Part shown: positions 7,708-16,375 of the stretch, in pieces
Layout of the letters: every line of letters begins with the position of its first letter
Numbering within the stretch: position 1 is the stretch's first letter
Source of the DNA: Clostridiales bacterium
Lineage (GTDB): Bacteria > Bacillota > Clostridia > Lachnospirales > Lachnospiraceae
Reading direction: 5' to 3'
Length of the DNA stretch: 57,428 bases
Assembly: GCA_020860565.1 (NCBI GenBank)
Contig: JAJBUA010000096.1
Coordinates: forward strand, 1 to 57,428
Notes under the pieces: model-generated
What the model saw: only the letters and a program-made list of their open reading frames with translations
What the model was told of the DNA's origin: nothing
The model's database searches: none
Position numbers and translations under genes: made by a program

Positions 7708-7849
7708 TTATTTCCCCAGTTTTCCTCATATTCCTGAGTAATCATCATCCTTCGAAGCTCACCAGAAGACATAAATGGAACCAGATAAGGATTCCCTCCT
7801 TATTATGATTCCATTTTCTCATATCATCTGTCTCAAAATACACTTTAAA

Positions 7850-8326
7850 TCAATTTTTATCTGCCCAGGCCTTTAGCTCTGCTGAACCGGCATTGGCGGC
7901 AAAACGTCTGCCCTCCTTTAAAACTGCTCCTTTACAGGACGCCTTCAGCTCTTCGTTTGTCCGTCCCATTCCACTGCTGCCTGATGTCGCAAAGGGGATA
8001 ATCTCTTTGCCTGTCAGATTATACTGCTCCAAAAACGTGTTGATGATGGTTGGCGCCACATACCACCAAATCGGAAAACCAAGATATATTTTCTCATACT
8101 CGTCCATATTTGCTACACGATTTGCAACAGGCGGGCGGAAGGACTTATCGTTCATTTCCACGCTGCTGCGGCTGTTTTTATCTGTCCAGTCCAGGTCTGC
8201 TTTCGTGTAAGGAGTCTCCGGCTGTATTTCATACAGATCCGCACCAATCGCATCCGCCAGTCGTTTTGCCAGCGCAGCGGTCACTCCACTTGCCGAAAAA
8301 TATGCCACTAATGTTTTCTTTTCCAT
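7850..8326 (-). CDS. Flavodoxin family protein
   Basis: Flavodoxin-like protein of 158 residues. TLVAYFSASGVTAALAKRLADAIGADLYEI matches the FMN phosphate-binding loop (SASGVTA instead of the usual SxTGNT). IYLGFPIWWYVAPTIINTFLE and IPFATSGSSGMG are hallmark strands of the Flavodoxin_4 group, which binds FMN and serves as a low-potential electron carrier or NAD(P)H-linked reductase partner. The ATG has GGGAG 9 bases upstream. It was probably translated with the upstream cupin gene, now truncated, since only 22 bases separate them. Cupin-flavodoxin pairs are common in Firmicutes, but their physiological role is not fixed. The protein itself looks intact. Confidence 0.9.
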   Translation of the reverse strand: MEKKTLVAYFSASGVTAALAKRLADAIGADLYEIQPETPYTKADLDWTDKNSRSSVEMNDKSFRPPVANRVANMDEYEKIYLGFPIWWYVAPTIINTFLEQYNLTGKEIIPFATSGSSGMGRTNEELKASCKGAVLKEGRRFAANAGSAELKAWADKN

Positions 8327-8348
8327 AGCAAAAATCTCCCTTCTGTCA

Positions 8349-8567
8349 TTATTTCAAAATCCCATACTGGCTCTCATCCACTGCTTCCAGCCACTCATTG
8401 GAACCGTTTTCTCCCGGTACCTCAACCGCCAGGTGTGAGAACCAGCTGTCCGGTGCTGCGCCATGCCAGTGCTTTACGCCAACAGGAATATTAATGCAGT
8501 CACCCGGTTTCATTTCTACCGCGTCCTTGCCCCATTCCTGATAATAGCCGCGCCCGTCGGAAACTTT
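8349..8567 (-). pseudogene. Cupin domain protein, 5' truncated
   Basis: About 72 codons of a small cupin survive: GRGYYQEWGKDAVEMKPGDCINIPVGVKHWHGAAPDSW...LAVEVPGENGSNEWLE, ending with TAA. The second cupin motif (PGD...P..H.W) is present, but the first motif with the metal-binding His residues is gone, and a TGA lies in frame at 8574-8576. The break coincides with a copy of the short terminator-like repeat (8564-8605), so repeat-linked deletion or insertion may have removed the 5' half. Relatives are small metal-binding cupins, often annotated near carboxymuconolactone decarboxylases. Confidence 0.85.
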
Positions 8568-8605
8568 TTTATTTCACAGGACAAACTTTCTTATGAAACA
8601 AAAAT
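8564..8605. repeat. Terminator-like dispersed repeat, copy R1
   Basis: This divergent copy resembles 16268-16320 and 17290-17340: a T-run, a TCACAGGACAAACTTT core and an ATGAAACAAAAA right arm. It forms a weak hairpin flanked by T and A runs, so it could terminate transcription from both sides. It abuts the cupin truncation point. Confidence 0.5.
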
Positions 8606-8648
8606 ACAGGCATAGGCAAAGTACCTGTCAGACTTTCTCCATACCTGT

Positions 8649-8677
8649 ATTATAATTTACTTATGTTATAATTGCAA
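8649..8677 (-). promoter_or_regulatory. Strong sigma-A promoter, now upstream of a truncated gene
   Basis: On the minus strand TTGCAA (8672-8677) and TATAAT (8649-8654) are exactly 17 bases apart. It presumably drove the cupin-flavodoxin operon. The expected transcript starts within an inverted repeat (AATACAGGTAT / ATGCCTGTATT, about 8609-8651) that ends in TTTTTG, so most transcripts may end after about 50 bases. Confidence 0.65.
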
Positions 8678-8732
8678 ATGCTTAATTACTATGATAAATC
8701 TATGCCTCAAAAGCATGAATCCTATTTACGTT

Positions 8733-8782
8733 TCCTGAACCTTCTTGAACCTTTCCTGACCTTTCTTAACCTTTCCTGATCA
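8733..8782. repeat. 10-bp tandem repeat array
   Basis: About five tandem units of 10 bases follow the pattern (C)TTTCCTGAC / CTTTCTTAAC / CTTCTTGAAC between 8733 and 8780, at the 3' end of the DUF2798 gene. One unit per helical turn suggests a protein-binding array. Read on the minus strand the units are GGTTCAGGAAA-like, somewhat reminiscent of LytTR-type half sites. Confidence 0.6.
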
Positions 8783-8784
8783 GG

Positions 8785-9333
8785 CTATCTGGCTTCATGC
8801 TTCCTGAATATCTGCTTAAAAACGGTTCTCACCAGCGGCTGGATGAAAAACAGCTGGCTGAAGAATGCAAATGGGAAATTATAGCATACCAGTTTGAGCC
8901 AGTTGGCCAGAAATGTCAGAATATGGAATCCATTGTAATACGGATAGTAAAATATCGTAGCCAGGAAGCTCATGACAGGAACCATCAAGCCAACGGTTGC
9001 GCAGATGACTGCACTTTCAAAAATGACAGGATGAGTTTCTCTCGGGTTGAAATTCATGCACGCCAGTTTAAAAGAACAGGGACTTCCCATGACACATTCC
9101 AATGCATACGCGAAGCAGAATTCAATCAGGACCAGCGCCCAGATGGGAAGCATACGGCCAAACATATAAACTCCTCCCTGTGCCTGAATCGCATGAAGTA
9201 CGGAATCGGCTCCCGTAACTTCCATAAGTGTCGAACCGTTTACCACGTACAGGCTGTAAAACACATAACCATGTACCGTAACGATTACAGTAAGCAGTGC
9301 GAAAATCATTCGCTGAAATTTGTTTTCCGGCAT
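8785..9333 (-). CDS. DUF2798-like membrane protein
   Basis: Integral membrane protein of 182 residues with about four hydrophobic segments: MIFALLTVIVTVHGYVFY, MLPIWALVLIEFCFAYAL, ICATVGLMVPVMSFLATIFY and LVCYNFPFAFFSQLFFI. The overall pattern matches DUF2798 proteins of Firmicutes, whose function is unknown. I chose MPENKFQ as the start because GAGGAGG lies at good spacing. Sixteen further codons upstream are in frame but overlap a long hairpin. The gene stands alone between the prfA-side terminator hairpin and the 10-bp repeat array. A role in the envelope is likely, but nothing more can be said. Confidence 0.72.
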   Translation of the reverse strand: MPENKFQRMIFALLTVIVTVHGYVFYSLYVVNGSTLMEVTGADSVLHAIQAQGGVYMFGRMLPIWALVLIEFCFAYALECVMGSPCSFKLACMNFNPRETHPVIFESAVICATVGLMVPVMSFLATIFYYPYYNGFHILTFLANWLKLVCYNFPFAFFSQLFFIQPLVRTVFKQIFRKHEAR

Positions 9334-9353
9334 TTTTATTTCCTCCTCTTGAC

Positions 9354-9443
9354 AATAAAAAACACAGGTAGTGCTGCGCATCTAAATCTGATCCGGTCTA
9401 CATAGTCCCGTGATCAGATTTACGTGCGCAGCACTACTTGTGT
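9354..9443 (-). terminator. Unusually long terminator hairpin downstream of prfA
   Basis: The 31-base arms at 9362-9392 and 9413-9443 (ACACAGGTAGTGCTGCGCA... and its complement) pair with about four mismatches around a 20-base loop. On the minus strand the stem is followed by TTTTTTATTG, so it should end the prfA transcript or attenuate the DUF2798 gene 20 bases further on. The arm length is unusual for a terminator. Confidence 0.75.
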
Positions 9444-9562
9444 CGTTCATGTATTTCCCTATGATTCTACAGGTTTTTAAGGAAAAAATCAAAAGATAAA
9501 TTCTCACAAATTTTTCCGTGTACAACCCTGGGAAATCTGTCATATTTGGAAATATAACAGAT

Positions 9563-10642
9563 TTATGATTCTGCGTCGGACATTTTTGCCAGCTTCGCCG
9601 CCTGGTCAGCCGCAATACAGGCGTCCAGAATCTCCTGAATATCGCCGTTGAGAATTTTATCCAATTTATACAAAGTCAGGTTGATCCGGTGATCGGTCAC
9701 GCGGCCCTGTGGGAAATTATACGTACGAATCTTCTCCGAGCGGTCCCCGGTGCCGATCTGGCTGCGGCGCTCTTCTGCCTGTGCGTTCTGTGACTTTTCC
9801 TGCTCCAGTGCGTACAACTTGGCACGCAGCAGCTGGAACGCCTTATCCTTATTCTGGAACTGGGACTTTTCTGTCTGGCTGTAAATCACGATGCCGGTCG
9901 GAATATGAGTCAGCCGCACCGCGGAGTCTGTCGTGTTGACACACTGTCCGCCGCTTCCTGACGCACGCATGACGTCGATCCGGCAGTCATTCATATCGAT
10001 CTGCACGTCGATCTCTTCTGCCTCCGGCATCACCGCCACGGTCGCCGTAGAGGTATGGATCCGGCCGCCGGACTCCGTCTCCGGCACACGCTGAACCCGG
10101 TGAACGCCGCTCTCGTATTTTAACTTCGAGTATGCTCCCTTTCCGGTCACCATCGCCTGCACTTCTTTAAATCCGCCGATCCCGCTCTCGCTCAGATTGA
10201 CGATCTCGACCTTCCAGTGCTGACTCTCCGCATAATTCACATACATCCGGTATAATTCTGACGCAAAAAGCGCCGCTTCCTCTCCGCCGGCGCCCGCCCG
10301 GATCTCCAGGATAATATTTTTGTCATCGTTCGGATCTTTCGGCAGCAACAGGATCTTTAACTCCTGCTCCAGCTCAGCCACGCGTCGGCGCGCGTCGGAA
10401 AGCTCCTCCTTGGCCAGATCACGCATTTCCTCATCATTTTCTTCTTCCAGGATCATCAGGCTCTCCTCAATGTCCTGTTTTGCCCGCTTATATCCGGTAT
10501 AGGTTTCCACAAGCGGAGCCAGATCTGCCTGCTCCTTCATCAGTTTCTGAAAGCGCTTCGTATCATCGGTCACCCCCGGCTCGTTCAGCATCTTCATCAG
10601 TTCCTCATAATGGGCGACAATATCATCCAAACGATCAAACAT
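9563..10642 (-). CDS. prfA: Peptide chain release factor 1
   Basis: Release factor 1, 359 residues, the normal full length. It recognises UAA and UAG and triggers hydrolysis of peptidyl-tRNA on the ribosome. The catalytic GGQ is in [22 protein letters not shown] (about residue 233), and the domain with [14 protein letters not shown] precedes it. The start [15 protein letters not shown] follows GGAGAATATGG. It lies 16 bases after prmC, whose product methylates the Gln of this GGQ, so enzyme and substrate are co-expressed. It is the last gene of the rpmE - DUF1385 - prmC - prfA series and is followed by the long hairpin terminator. Confidence 0.97.
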   Translation of the reverse strand: MFDRLDDIVAHYEELMKMLNEPGVTDDTKRFQKLMKEQADLAPLVETYTGYKRAKQDIEESLMILEEENDEEMRDLAKEELSDARRRVAELEQELKILLLPKDPNDDKNIILEIRAGAGGEEAALFASELYRMYVNYAESQHWKVEIVNLSESGIGGFKEVQAMVTGKGAYSKLKYESGVHRVQRVPETESGGRIHTSTATVAVMPEAEEIDVQIDMNDCRIDVMRASGSGGQCVNTTDSAVRLTHIPTGIVIYSQTEKSQFQNKDKAFQLLRAKLYALEQEKSQNAQAEERRSQIGTGDRSEKIRTYNFPQGRVTDHRINLTLYKLDKILNGDIQEILDACIAADQAAKLAKMSDAES

Positions 10643-10658
10643 CCATATTCTCCTTCCC

Positions 10659-11513
10659 TTATCGTTCCAAAATCACTACCCGGTCATTTCCTGCCAGATC
10701 CCTGCAGGTTCTGACTGTCCGGTATCCCTCTGCTTTTGCGATGGCAGTCACCGGCTCCGCCTGATCGTATCCGATCTCAAAATAGATCCGGCCATCCGGC
10801 GCAAGGTAATCCCCTGCTTCTGACAAAATCCTTCGATAAAAATACAGCCCGTCCTCATGACCATCCAGCGCCAGCCGCGGTTCATATATCTTTACCTCCG
10901 GTTCCAGACCGCCGATCACATCCGTCGGGATATACGGCGGATTGGCCGTAATCACATCATATTTTTCTCCGCTTTCCGGCAGGGCGTCAAAAAGATCTCC
11001 CTGATAAAAGACCAGCCTGCCCGGAGCATGACGTTCTGCGTTTCTTTTCGCAACCTGCAGCGCACCGTCAGAAAGATCTGTCGCAGTAATTTTTGCGAAA
11101 TCACCATGCACCGCCAGACTTACGGCGATACACCCGGAACCTGTACACAGATCCAGCATAGACAGCCCATGGCAATCCGCCAGGACCTGCTCTACCAGCG
11201 TTTCCGTGTCTTGCCGCGGCACCAGCACCTGATTATCTATCTCAAATTCCAATCCCATAAACTCTGCTTTGCCCAGAATCTGCTGCAACGGGATCCTGCG
11301 GCTCCGCTGTCCGATCATGTCCTGATAACGTTCCCATGCCGTCTGCGATGCCTGATCATCCGGCAGCTCCCTGTCCCGGTTCAGCAGATACTGAGTCATA
11401 CTCATTGAAAACGCCGCAAGCAGCAGCTCCCGCGCATCAATCGCCGCATCGGTTAATATCCCGGCCGCTTCCAGTCGATCCCTGCCTTCTGTATACAGTT
11501 CCAGAAGCGTCAT
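10659..11513 (-). CDS. prmC: Release factor glutamine methyltransferase PrmC
   Basis: SAM-dependent N5-glutamine methyltransferase of 284 residues acting on the GGQ motif of release factors. Visible are an N-terminal helical domain (about 1-80), the SAM-binding [15 protein letters not shown] (motif I), ATDLSDGAL, and the catalytic NPPYIP. The start ATG overlaps the stop of the DUF1385 gene by 4 bases (ATGA), indicating translational coupling, and prfA follows 16 bases downstream. Length and motif order are ordinary for the family. Confidence 0.95.
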   Translation of the reverse strand: MTLLELYTEGRDRLEAAGILTDAAIDARELLLAAFSMSMTQYLLNRDRELPDDQASQTAWERYQDMIGQRSRRIPLQQILGKAEFMGLEFEIDNQVLVPRQDTETLVEQVLADCHGLSMLDLCTGSGCIAVSLAVHGDFAKITATDLSDGALQVAKRNAERHAPGRLVFYQGDLFDALPESGEKYDVITANPPYIPTDVIGGLEPEVKIYEPRLALDGHEDGLYFYRRILSEAGDYLAPDGRIYFEIGYDQAEPVTAIAKAEGYRTVRTCRDLAGNDRVVILER

Positions 11514-12520
11514 ATCTGTGCTCCCTTTCCCGTATCCTTTTCCGCCACAATTTCTTCGTCTTCCCCGTCCTCCGGGATCCCGGTCTCCGGGAAATTCTCA
11601 CGCAGATAAGCTTTCCAGTCAAATACCTCATTGACCGCCGCAATCGCCACTTCGATCATACTGTCGTCCGGTTCGCTGGTCGTCAGCCCCTGCATCCATA
11701 GTCCCGGCCTGCTCAACAGATTGACCAGCGCATTATCGCTCCGGCCCGCAAGCCGCAGAAATTCATAAGACACTCCCGCGATCACCGGAATCAGCAGGAT
11801 CCGGCTGAGAATCCGCAGCCACAGATTCGGTACGCGGATCACCATAAAAAAGAGAATGCTGATCATCATGACAATAATCAGAAAGCTCGTTCCACATCGT
11901 TTATGTTCTCTTGAACTCGTTCTCACATGCTCTACCGTCAGCGTCATGCCATGCTCAATACAGTTGATGCATTTGTGCTCCGCTCCATGATACATAAACG
12001 TCCGGCGGATATCCTCCATCCGCGAAATCAGTTTAATATACGTAACAAAGATCACGATCCGGATCACACCCTCCAGAATCGCCATCACCGTCTCCGATGC
12101 AATCACCCTGCGGCAAAGATTCGCCAGAAAAAGCGGAAAGATCATGAAAATCACCACCGCCGCGATCACGGAAAAGACCATCACAAACGACATCAGCGCC
12201 TTCTCCACCTGATCACCAAAGGTCTTATCCAGCCATTTTTCAAATTTTGTCGGTTCCGGATCCTCTCCCTCGTCATCCTCAAAAAAACTTGCAGAAAAGG
12301 TCAGTGTCTTCATCCCCAGGATCATCGAATCCGCAAAGCTGAAAACTCCCCGGATCAGAGGCAGCCCCAGCGCCGGTATCTTCTCTGTCATGCTGACGTA
12401 GCGATCCTTCTGCACCACGATCTCGCCGTCCGGTTTGCGGACAGCGACAGCATAATCATCTTTATTTCTCATCATAATTCCCTCAATGACGGCCTGGCCG
12501 CCGATGCCGGAATATTTCAT
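11510..12520 (-). CDS. DUF1385 family membrane protein (YqhQ-like)
   Basis: Membrane protein of 336 residues. The N-terminus GIGGQAVIEGIMMRNKDDYAVAVRKPDG and the central YHGAEHKCINCIEHG are diagnostic of DUF1385. Hydrophobic segments lie around residues 110-145 (FVMVFSVIAAVVIFMIFPLFLA), 160-180 and 210-260 (FLIIVMMISILFFMVI, ILLIPVIAGVSYEFLRLAG). The HGAEHK histidines and acidic residues suggest metal binding, but the function is unknown. In Clostridia this gene is regularly placed between rpmE and prmC/prfA, as here, and its stop overlaps the prmC start. The C-terminal tail is acidic (EDGEDEEIVAEKD). Confidence 0.92.
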   Translation of the reverse strand: MKYSGIGGQAVIEGIMMRNKDDYAVAVRKPDGEIVVQKDRYVSMTEKIPALGLPLIRGVFSFADSMILGMKTLTFSASFFEDDEGEDPEPTKFEKWLDKTFGDQVEKALMSFVMVFSVIAAVVIFMIFPLFLANLCRRVIASETVMAILEGVIRIVIFVTYIKLISRMEDIRRTFMYHGAEHKCINCIEHGMTLTVEHVRTSSREHKRCGTSFLIIVMMISILFFMVIRVPNLWLRILSRILLIPVIAGVSYEFLRLAGRSDNALVNLLSRPGLWMQGLTTSEPDDSMIEVAIAAVNEVFDWKAYLRENFPETGIPEDGEDEEIVAEKDTGKGAQI

Positions 12521-12540
12521 TCTAAAAACCCCTTTCCATA

Positions 12541-12646
12541 TCCGCCCCTGTGATCGAGTAGGAGGCGGCTTTATGCCTCCTGCTCGCTGCGCCGGGCGGA
12601 TGCAGCGTCAGCTGCAAAATTTCCATATCCGCCCGTGTGCATAAAA
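12541..12646 (+). repeat. Dispersed repeat, copy A (~105 bp)
   Basis: This shares with 25438-25593 the blocks CCGCC(C)CTGTGATCGAGTAG, a CGCCTCCT-CTCGC-GCGCCGG segment, GATGCAGCGT-AGCTGCAAA and TTTCCATATCCGCCCGTG-GCATAAAA, in the same order and orientation. The blocks contain internal inverted repeats (AGGAGGC/GCCTCCT, GCAGC/GCTGC). The copy lies between the rpmE terminator and the DUF1385 gene start. Confidence 0.8.
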
Positions 12647-12675
12647 AAGAAAAGGCTGAGCCGTCAAGCTCAACC
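12643..12675 (-). terminator. Terminator after rpmE
   Basis: GGTTGAGC-TTGACG-GCTCAGCC (12675 to 12654, minus strand) is followed by TTTTCTTTTTT. It should end the rpmE transcript, leaving the DUF1385 - prmC - prfA series dependent on readthrough or on a promoter within the repeat. Confidence 0.75.
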
Positions 12676-12695
12676 CTGTCTCCCTCATGCAGTCC

Positions 12696-12899
12696 TTATG
12701 CCGTGATGCCATATTTTTTGTTGAACTTATCAATACGGCCGCGTGCTGTTGTCGCTTTCTGCTGACCGGTATAGAAAGAATGGCACTTGGAACAAACCTC
12801 AACGTGGATTTCCTTCTTGGTAGAACCGGTTACAAACTCATTACCGCAGTTGCAGGTAACTTTTGCCTGATAATAGGTCGGATGGATTCCCTCTTTCAT
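12696..12899 (-). CDS. rpmE: 50S ribosomal protein L31
   Basis: Ribosomal protein bL31, 67 residues, zinc-binding type. The cysteines in VTCNCGNEF and [10 protein letters not shown] form the C-x-C...C-x-x-C site that distinguishes it from zinc-free paralogues induced in zinc starvation. The start [11 protein letters not shown] and the end FNKKYGITA fit the family. A good promoter lies about 100 bases upstream and a terminator just downstream. Component of the large ribosomal subunit. Confidence 0.97.
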   Translation of the reverse strand: MKEGIHPTYYQAKVTCNCGNEFVTGSTKKEIHVEVCSKCHSFYTGQQKATTARGRIDKFNKKYGITA

Positions 12900-12946
12900 G
12901 ATTTCACCTCTCTGCTTTCCCTGTATTTTATGAATGTGTGATCATC

Positions 12947-12969
12947 TAACGATCCCAGGTGTATCGTTA
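12947..12969. promoter_or_regulatory. Inverted repeat in the rpmE leader
   Basis: TAACGAT (12947-12953) and ATCGTTA (12963-12969) flank a 9-base spacer in the 5' leader of rpmE, roughly 25 bases after the predicted transcript start. It could be a protein operator or an RNA hairpin. I cannot tell which. Confidence 0.4.
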
Positions 12970-13000
12970 AAATCACGTCACGTCTATAAAGAGCGTTGTT

Positions 13001-13029
13001 AGTATACCATACAAAAAAGTCATTGGCAA
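13001..13029 (-). promoter_or_regulatory. Promoter of rpmE
   Basis: TTGCCA (13024-13029) and TATACT (13001-13006) on the minus strand, spaced 17 bases. It overlaps the 3' flank of rho, so rpmE can be expressed independently of rho. Confidence 0.65.
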
Positions 13030-13037
13030 GCGCAATT

Positions 13038-14546
13038 TTAATAAAATCTCATTTTCCTCGCGCTTTCCACAAATTCCCGGTTAGTCTTTGTCCGGCTAAA
13101 AAGATCCAGCACCCGCTCCACTGCGTCATCCGGCTTTAAGCTGTTGGTCGCCTTGCGGATATTATCGACAGCTTCAGCCTCATCCTGCGTCAGCAGCAGA
13201 TCATCCCGCCTGGTGCTGGATTTCAGGATATCGATCGCCGGGAAAATACGCTTCTCAGAAAGCTTACGGTCAAGCACAATCTCCATATTGCCGGTTCCCT
13301 TAAACTCCTCGTAGATCACGTCATCCATACGGCTTCCCGTATCCACCAGCGCCGTCGCCAGGATCGTCAGACTGCCGCCTTCCCGGATATTACGCGCTGC
13401 GCCGAAAAACCGTTTTGGCATATGCAGCGCTGCCGGATCCAGACCACCTGACAGCGTACGGCCGCTCGGCGGCACGACCAGATTGTATGCCCGCGCCAGA
13501 CGTGTAATGCTGTCCAGCAGGATCGTCACATCACGCCCATGCTCCACCAGACGTTTCGCACGCTCGATCACCATCTCGGAAACTCTTTTATGACGTTCCG
13601 GCAGCTCATCAAACGTCGAATAAATCACTTCCACCTGATCACCGATCACAGATTCTTTGATATCCGTTACTTCCTCCGGCCGTTCGTCGATCAGCAGGAT
13701 CATCAGATGCATATCCGGGTAATTCGTCGTAATCGCCTGTGCGGCCTGCTTTAAAAGCGTCGTCTTACCGGCCTTTGGCGGAGAGACAATCATTCCTCTC
13801 TGTCCCTTGCCGATCGGCGAGAGCAGATCCAGCACCCGCATTGCTGTCGTTGTTTTTCCCGGCATTTCCAGATGCAGACGCTGATTGGGGAAAATCGGCG
13901 TCAGATTTTCAAAATGCGGCCGACGTTCCACTACGCTGACCGGATATCCGTTGACATTTTTAATATATAACAGCGCTGCAAATTTTTCCGTGGCCGCTTT
14001 GACCCTGCGGCTGCCTGTGATAATATCACCTGTTTTCAGGTTAAACCGCCGGATCTGCGATGGCGCCACATACACGTCATTCTCTCCCGGAAGGAAATTT
14101 TCACAACGGATAAATCCAAAACCGTCCGGCATGACTTCCAGAATCCCGTTTGCCGCGATCCCGCTGTCAAGTTCCGCAACATCCTGAGGCGTCAGCACTT
14201 CCTGCTGACGATTCGGACGCCCACCGGTCTCAGGTCTGCGTTCATTTTCTGTCCTTCTGTCCATATAAGTTCTTCCATTCGTATCCGATTCCCCGCGCCG
14301 GTCTCCATCCGTTCTGCGATCCATCCTGGGTCTCGGATTTGCGTCCTGCTCCACCCGGTGATCAGACTCCGGTGCAGCCGGCCTCGACGGCATTGCCACC
14401 GTACGCATCAGTTCTTCCTGTTCGGCCACTGCACACAGCGCATCGATCAGATCACCCTTGCGCATCGTACTGCACCCCTTAATCCCCTGGCTCTTTGCCA
14501 GTTCCTTCAACTGCGCAAGCGGCAATGTCTGAAGTTTTTCTCTCAT
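13038..14546 (-). CDS. rho: Transcription termination factor Rho
   Basis: Rho ATP-dependent RNA helicase, 502 residues, longer than the roughly 420 of E. coli because of an insert. I chose [21 protein letters not shown] as the start because GGAG lies 8 bases upstream. The domains are a Rho N-terminal helix-extended-loop-helix (about 1-45), a charged insert (about 55-115) rich in Arg/Asp with two DRRT(D/E) copies, a cold-shock RNA-binding domain ([19 protein letters not shown]), and the ATPase with [13 protein letters not shown] (Walker A), [12 protein letters not shown] (Walker B) and the Q- and R-loop regions. The insert type is common in Clostridia and may alter RNA loading or phase behaviour. 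Cytoplasmic hexamer. Confidence 0.96.
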   Translation of the reverse strand: MREKLQTLPLAQLKELAKSQGIKGCSTMRKGDLIDALCAVAEQEELMRTVAMPSRPAAPESDHRVEQDANPRPRMDRRTDGDRRGESDTNGRTYMDRRTENERRPETGGRPNRQQEVLTPQDVAELDSGIAANGILEVMPDGFGFIRCENFLPGENDVYVAPSQIRRFNLKTGDIITGSRRVKAATEKFAALLYIKNVNGYPVSVVERRPHFENLTPIFPNQRLHLEMPGKTTTAMRVLDLLSPIGKGQRGMIVSPPKAGKTTLLKQAAQAITTNYPDMHLMILLIDERPEEVTDIKESVIGDQVEVIYSTFDELPERHKRVSEMVIERAKRLVEHGRDVTILLDSITRLARAYNLVVPPSGRTLSGGLDPAALHMPKRFFGAARNIREGGSLTILATALVDTGSRMDDVIYEEFKGTGNMEIVLDRKLSEKRIFPAIDILKSSTRRDDLLLTQDEAEAVDNIRKATNSLKPDDAVERVLDLFSRTKTNREFVESARKMRFY

Positions 14547-14679
14547 AGATTTTTCTCCATTCTCAATCAATACCATTATCAATTATAAAATTTCTTCGGT
14601 CGGTGTTTTATCTTTTATCATCGGTAAGTTTAAATATGGGAATTAAAATTTAGAAATGATGATATCTGGATAACAGATG

Positions 14680-14713
14680 TTGGAGCGATGCAGACGCTCC
14701 AAACATTATTATA
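14680..14713 (-). promoter_or_regulatory. Putative rho promoter and 5'-end hairpin
   Basis: A perfect TATAAT at 14708-14713 (minus) with only a weak -35. Transcription would begin near 14701, directly at the hairpin TTGGAGCG-TCTGCAT-CGCTCCAA (14702-14680), leaving a leader of about 155 bases before the rho start. A hairpin at the extreme 5' end often stabilises mRNA. It could also serve as a weak terminator for rarA. Confidence 0.45.
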
Positions 14714-14820
14714 CCCTATCTTCACAAAAAATGGAAGAGCATTCTGATAAAAAAAGTTATATTATGTTATTTGCGAAGCATCCGTCTCTGCAAGGGACTA
14801 GTTTATTGGCATATAACTTT

Positions 14821-16173
14821 CTATAACTTATATGATTCAGGTTCCTCAGCCGCGCTTCTCCGGATCTCATCCATATGTTCACGGATTTTGCGTTCATATC
14901 CCTGATCGGAAGGCCGGTAAAAGACACTGTCAGCGAGATCATCCGGCAGATACTGCTGTCTGACATAATGATTGGGGTAATCATGCGCATACTTGTATCC
15001 GGTGCCCCGGCCGAGCTTTTCAGCGCCGTGATAATGCGCATCCTGCAGATAGGACGGAACCGGCGATGATTTCCTGCTTTTTACCATATCCATCGCGTCA
15101 TTGATCGCGCAGACCGCCGTATTGCTTTTTGGCGCCGTTGCGACATAAGTCACCGCCTGCGACAAGATTATCTGTGCCTCCGGCATCCCAACCCGCTCCA
15201 CTGCCTGGGCAGCGCTTACCGCCACCGTCAGCGCCATCGGGTCCGCGTTCCCCACATCTTCCGACGCACAGATCATGATCCGCCGCGCGATAAAACGGAT
15301 ATCCTCACCCGCGTAAAGCATCCGTGCAAGATAATAAACCGCGGCATCCGGATCCGATCCCCGCATACTCTTGATAAAAGCCGAAATCGTATCGTAATGA
15401 TTATCGCCATCTTTATCATAACGCACAGCCCGCTTCTGAATGCACTCCTGCGCCACGTCCAGTGTAATATGGATCAGGCCATCCGCAGGATCACGGTCTG
15501 TCGTCAACACTCCCAGCTCCACCGCATTCAGCGCCGCTCTTGCGTCTCCGCCCGAAATATCCGCAAGGAAATCGACAGCATCTTCGTCAATTCTGGCCCG
15601 GTAATTTCCCATGCCCCGCTCCGGATCCTCGATCGCCCGCCGGATCAGTACCTTCACATCGTCCTTCTCCAGCGCCTTCAATTCAAAAACCCGTGACCGG
15701 GAAAGCAGCGCTCCATTCACTTCAAAATAGGGATTCTCCGTTGTCGCGCCGATCAGGATAATCGTCCCGTCTTCCACATAGGGAAGCAAGTAATCCTGCT
15801 GGCTCTTATTAAAACGGTGAATCTCGTCGATAAAGAGAATGGTCTTTTTCCCGTACATTCCCATGGCGTCCTGTGCTTTACGGACGACATCCTCCATATC
15901 CTTTTTCCCCGCTGCCGTCGCGTTAATCTGAGAAAACTCCGCGCTCGTCGTATTGGCAATCACCTTTGCCAGCGTAGTCTTGCCCGTACCGGGAGGACCG
16001 TAAAAAATGATCGACCCCAGCTTGTCCGCCCGGATAGCCCGGTATAAGAGCTTGTCCTTTCCGATCAGATGCTTTTGCCCCACAACCTCATCCAGCGTCC
16101 GGGGACGCATCCGCGATGCCAGCGGAGACTCCCTTTCCTGAAGATTACTTCTCATATAATCAAATAAATCCAT
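14821..16173 (-). CDS. rarA: Replication-associated recombination protein A (RarA/MgsA)
   Basis: AAA+ ATPase of the RarA/MgsA/WRNIP1 family, 450 residues. SPLASRMRPRTLDEVVGQKHLIG, Walker A IIFYGPPGTGKTTLAKVIA, Walker B TILFIDEIHRFNKSQQD, sensor TTENPYFEVNGALLSRS, and the C-terminal tetramerisation part (RRIMICASEDVGNADP, YLQDAHYHGAEKLGRG, YKYAHDYPNHYVRQQYLP) are all present. I set the start at MDLFDYMRSNLQERESP; a frame extends 21 codons further without family similarity. RarA acts at stalled replication forks and interacts with SSB and the clamp loader. It stands alone here, convergent with nothing, about 200 bases from the next gene. Confidence 0.95.
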   Translation of the reverse strand: MDLFDYMRSNLQERESPLASRMRPRTLDEVVGQKHLIGKDKLLYRAIRADKLGSIIFYGPPGTGKTTLAKVIANTTSAEFSQINATAAGKKDMEDVVRKAQDAMGMYGKKTILFIDEIHRFNKSQQDYLLPYVEDGTIILIGATTENPYFEVNGALLSRSRVFELKALEKDDVKVLIRRAIEDPERGMGNYRARIDEDAVDFLADISGGDARAALNAVELGVLTTDRDPADGLIHITLDVAQECIQKRAVRYDKDGDNHYDTISAFIKSMRGSDPDAAVYYLARMLYAGEDIRFIARRIMICASEDVGNADPMALTVAVSAAQAVERVGMPEAQIILSQAVTYVATAPKSNTAVCAINDAMDMVKSRKSSPVPSYLQDAHYHGAEKLGRGTGYKYAHDYPNHYVRQQYLPDDLADSVFYRPSDQGYERKIREHMDEIRRSAAEEPESYKL

Positions 16174-16255
16174 CGTACTTTGTCCTTCTCTGAAACGAAA
16201 ATCATAGTCCTTTTCCCAAACCTGATCTGAGAACAAATAATTCCCTACGCGCGAG

Positions 16256-16320
16256 TGCGCATCCTGCCCGGAGGGCTTTTTATCTTATAGGATGAACTTT
16301 GCAGGCTATAAGACAAAAAC
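16256..16320. repeat. Terminator-like dispersed repeat, copy R2
   Basis: GAGTGCGCATCCTGCCCGGAGGGCTTTTT is followed by a hairpin with ATCTTATAG / CTATAAGA arms ending in CAAAAAC. It matches R3 (17279-17340) over GTGCG-ATCC-GCCCGGAGGGCTTTTT and the AGGA--ACTTT core. Having T-run and A-run on both sides makes it a bidirectional terminator. Confidence 0.7.
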
Positions 16321-16375
16321 AGCGTAAATCTTTTCCTTATATCGTCTCCTGATAAGTATAATCGGATTCCAGCAC

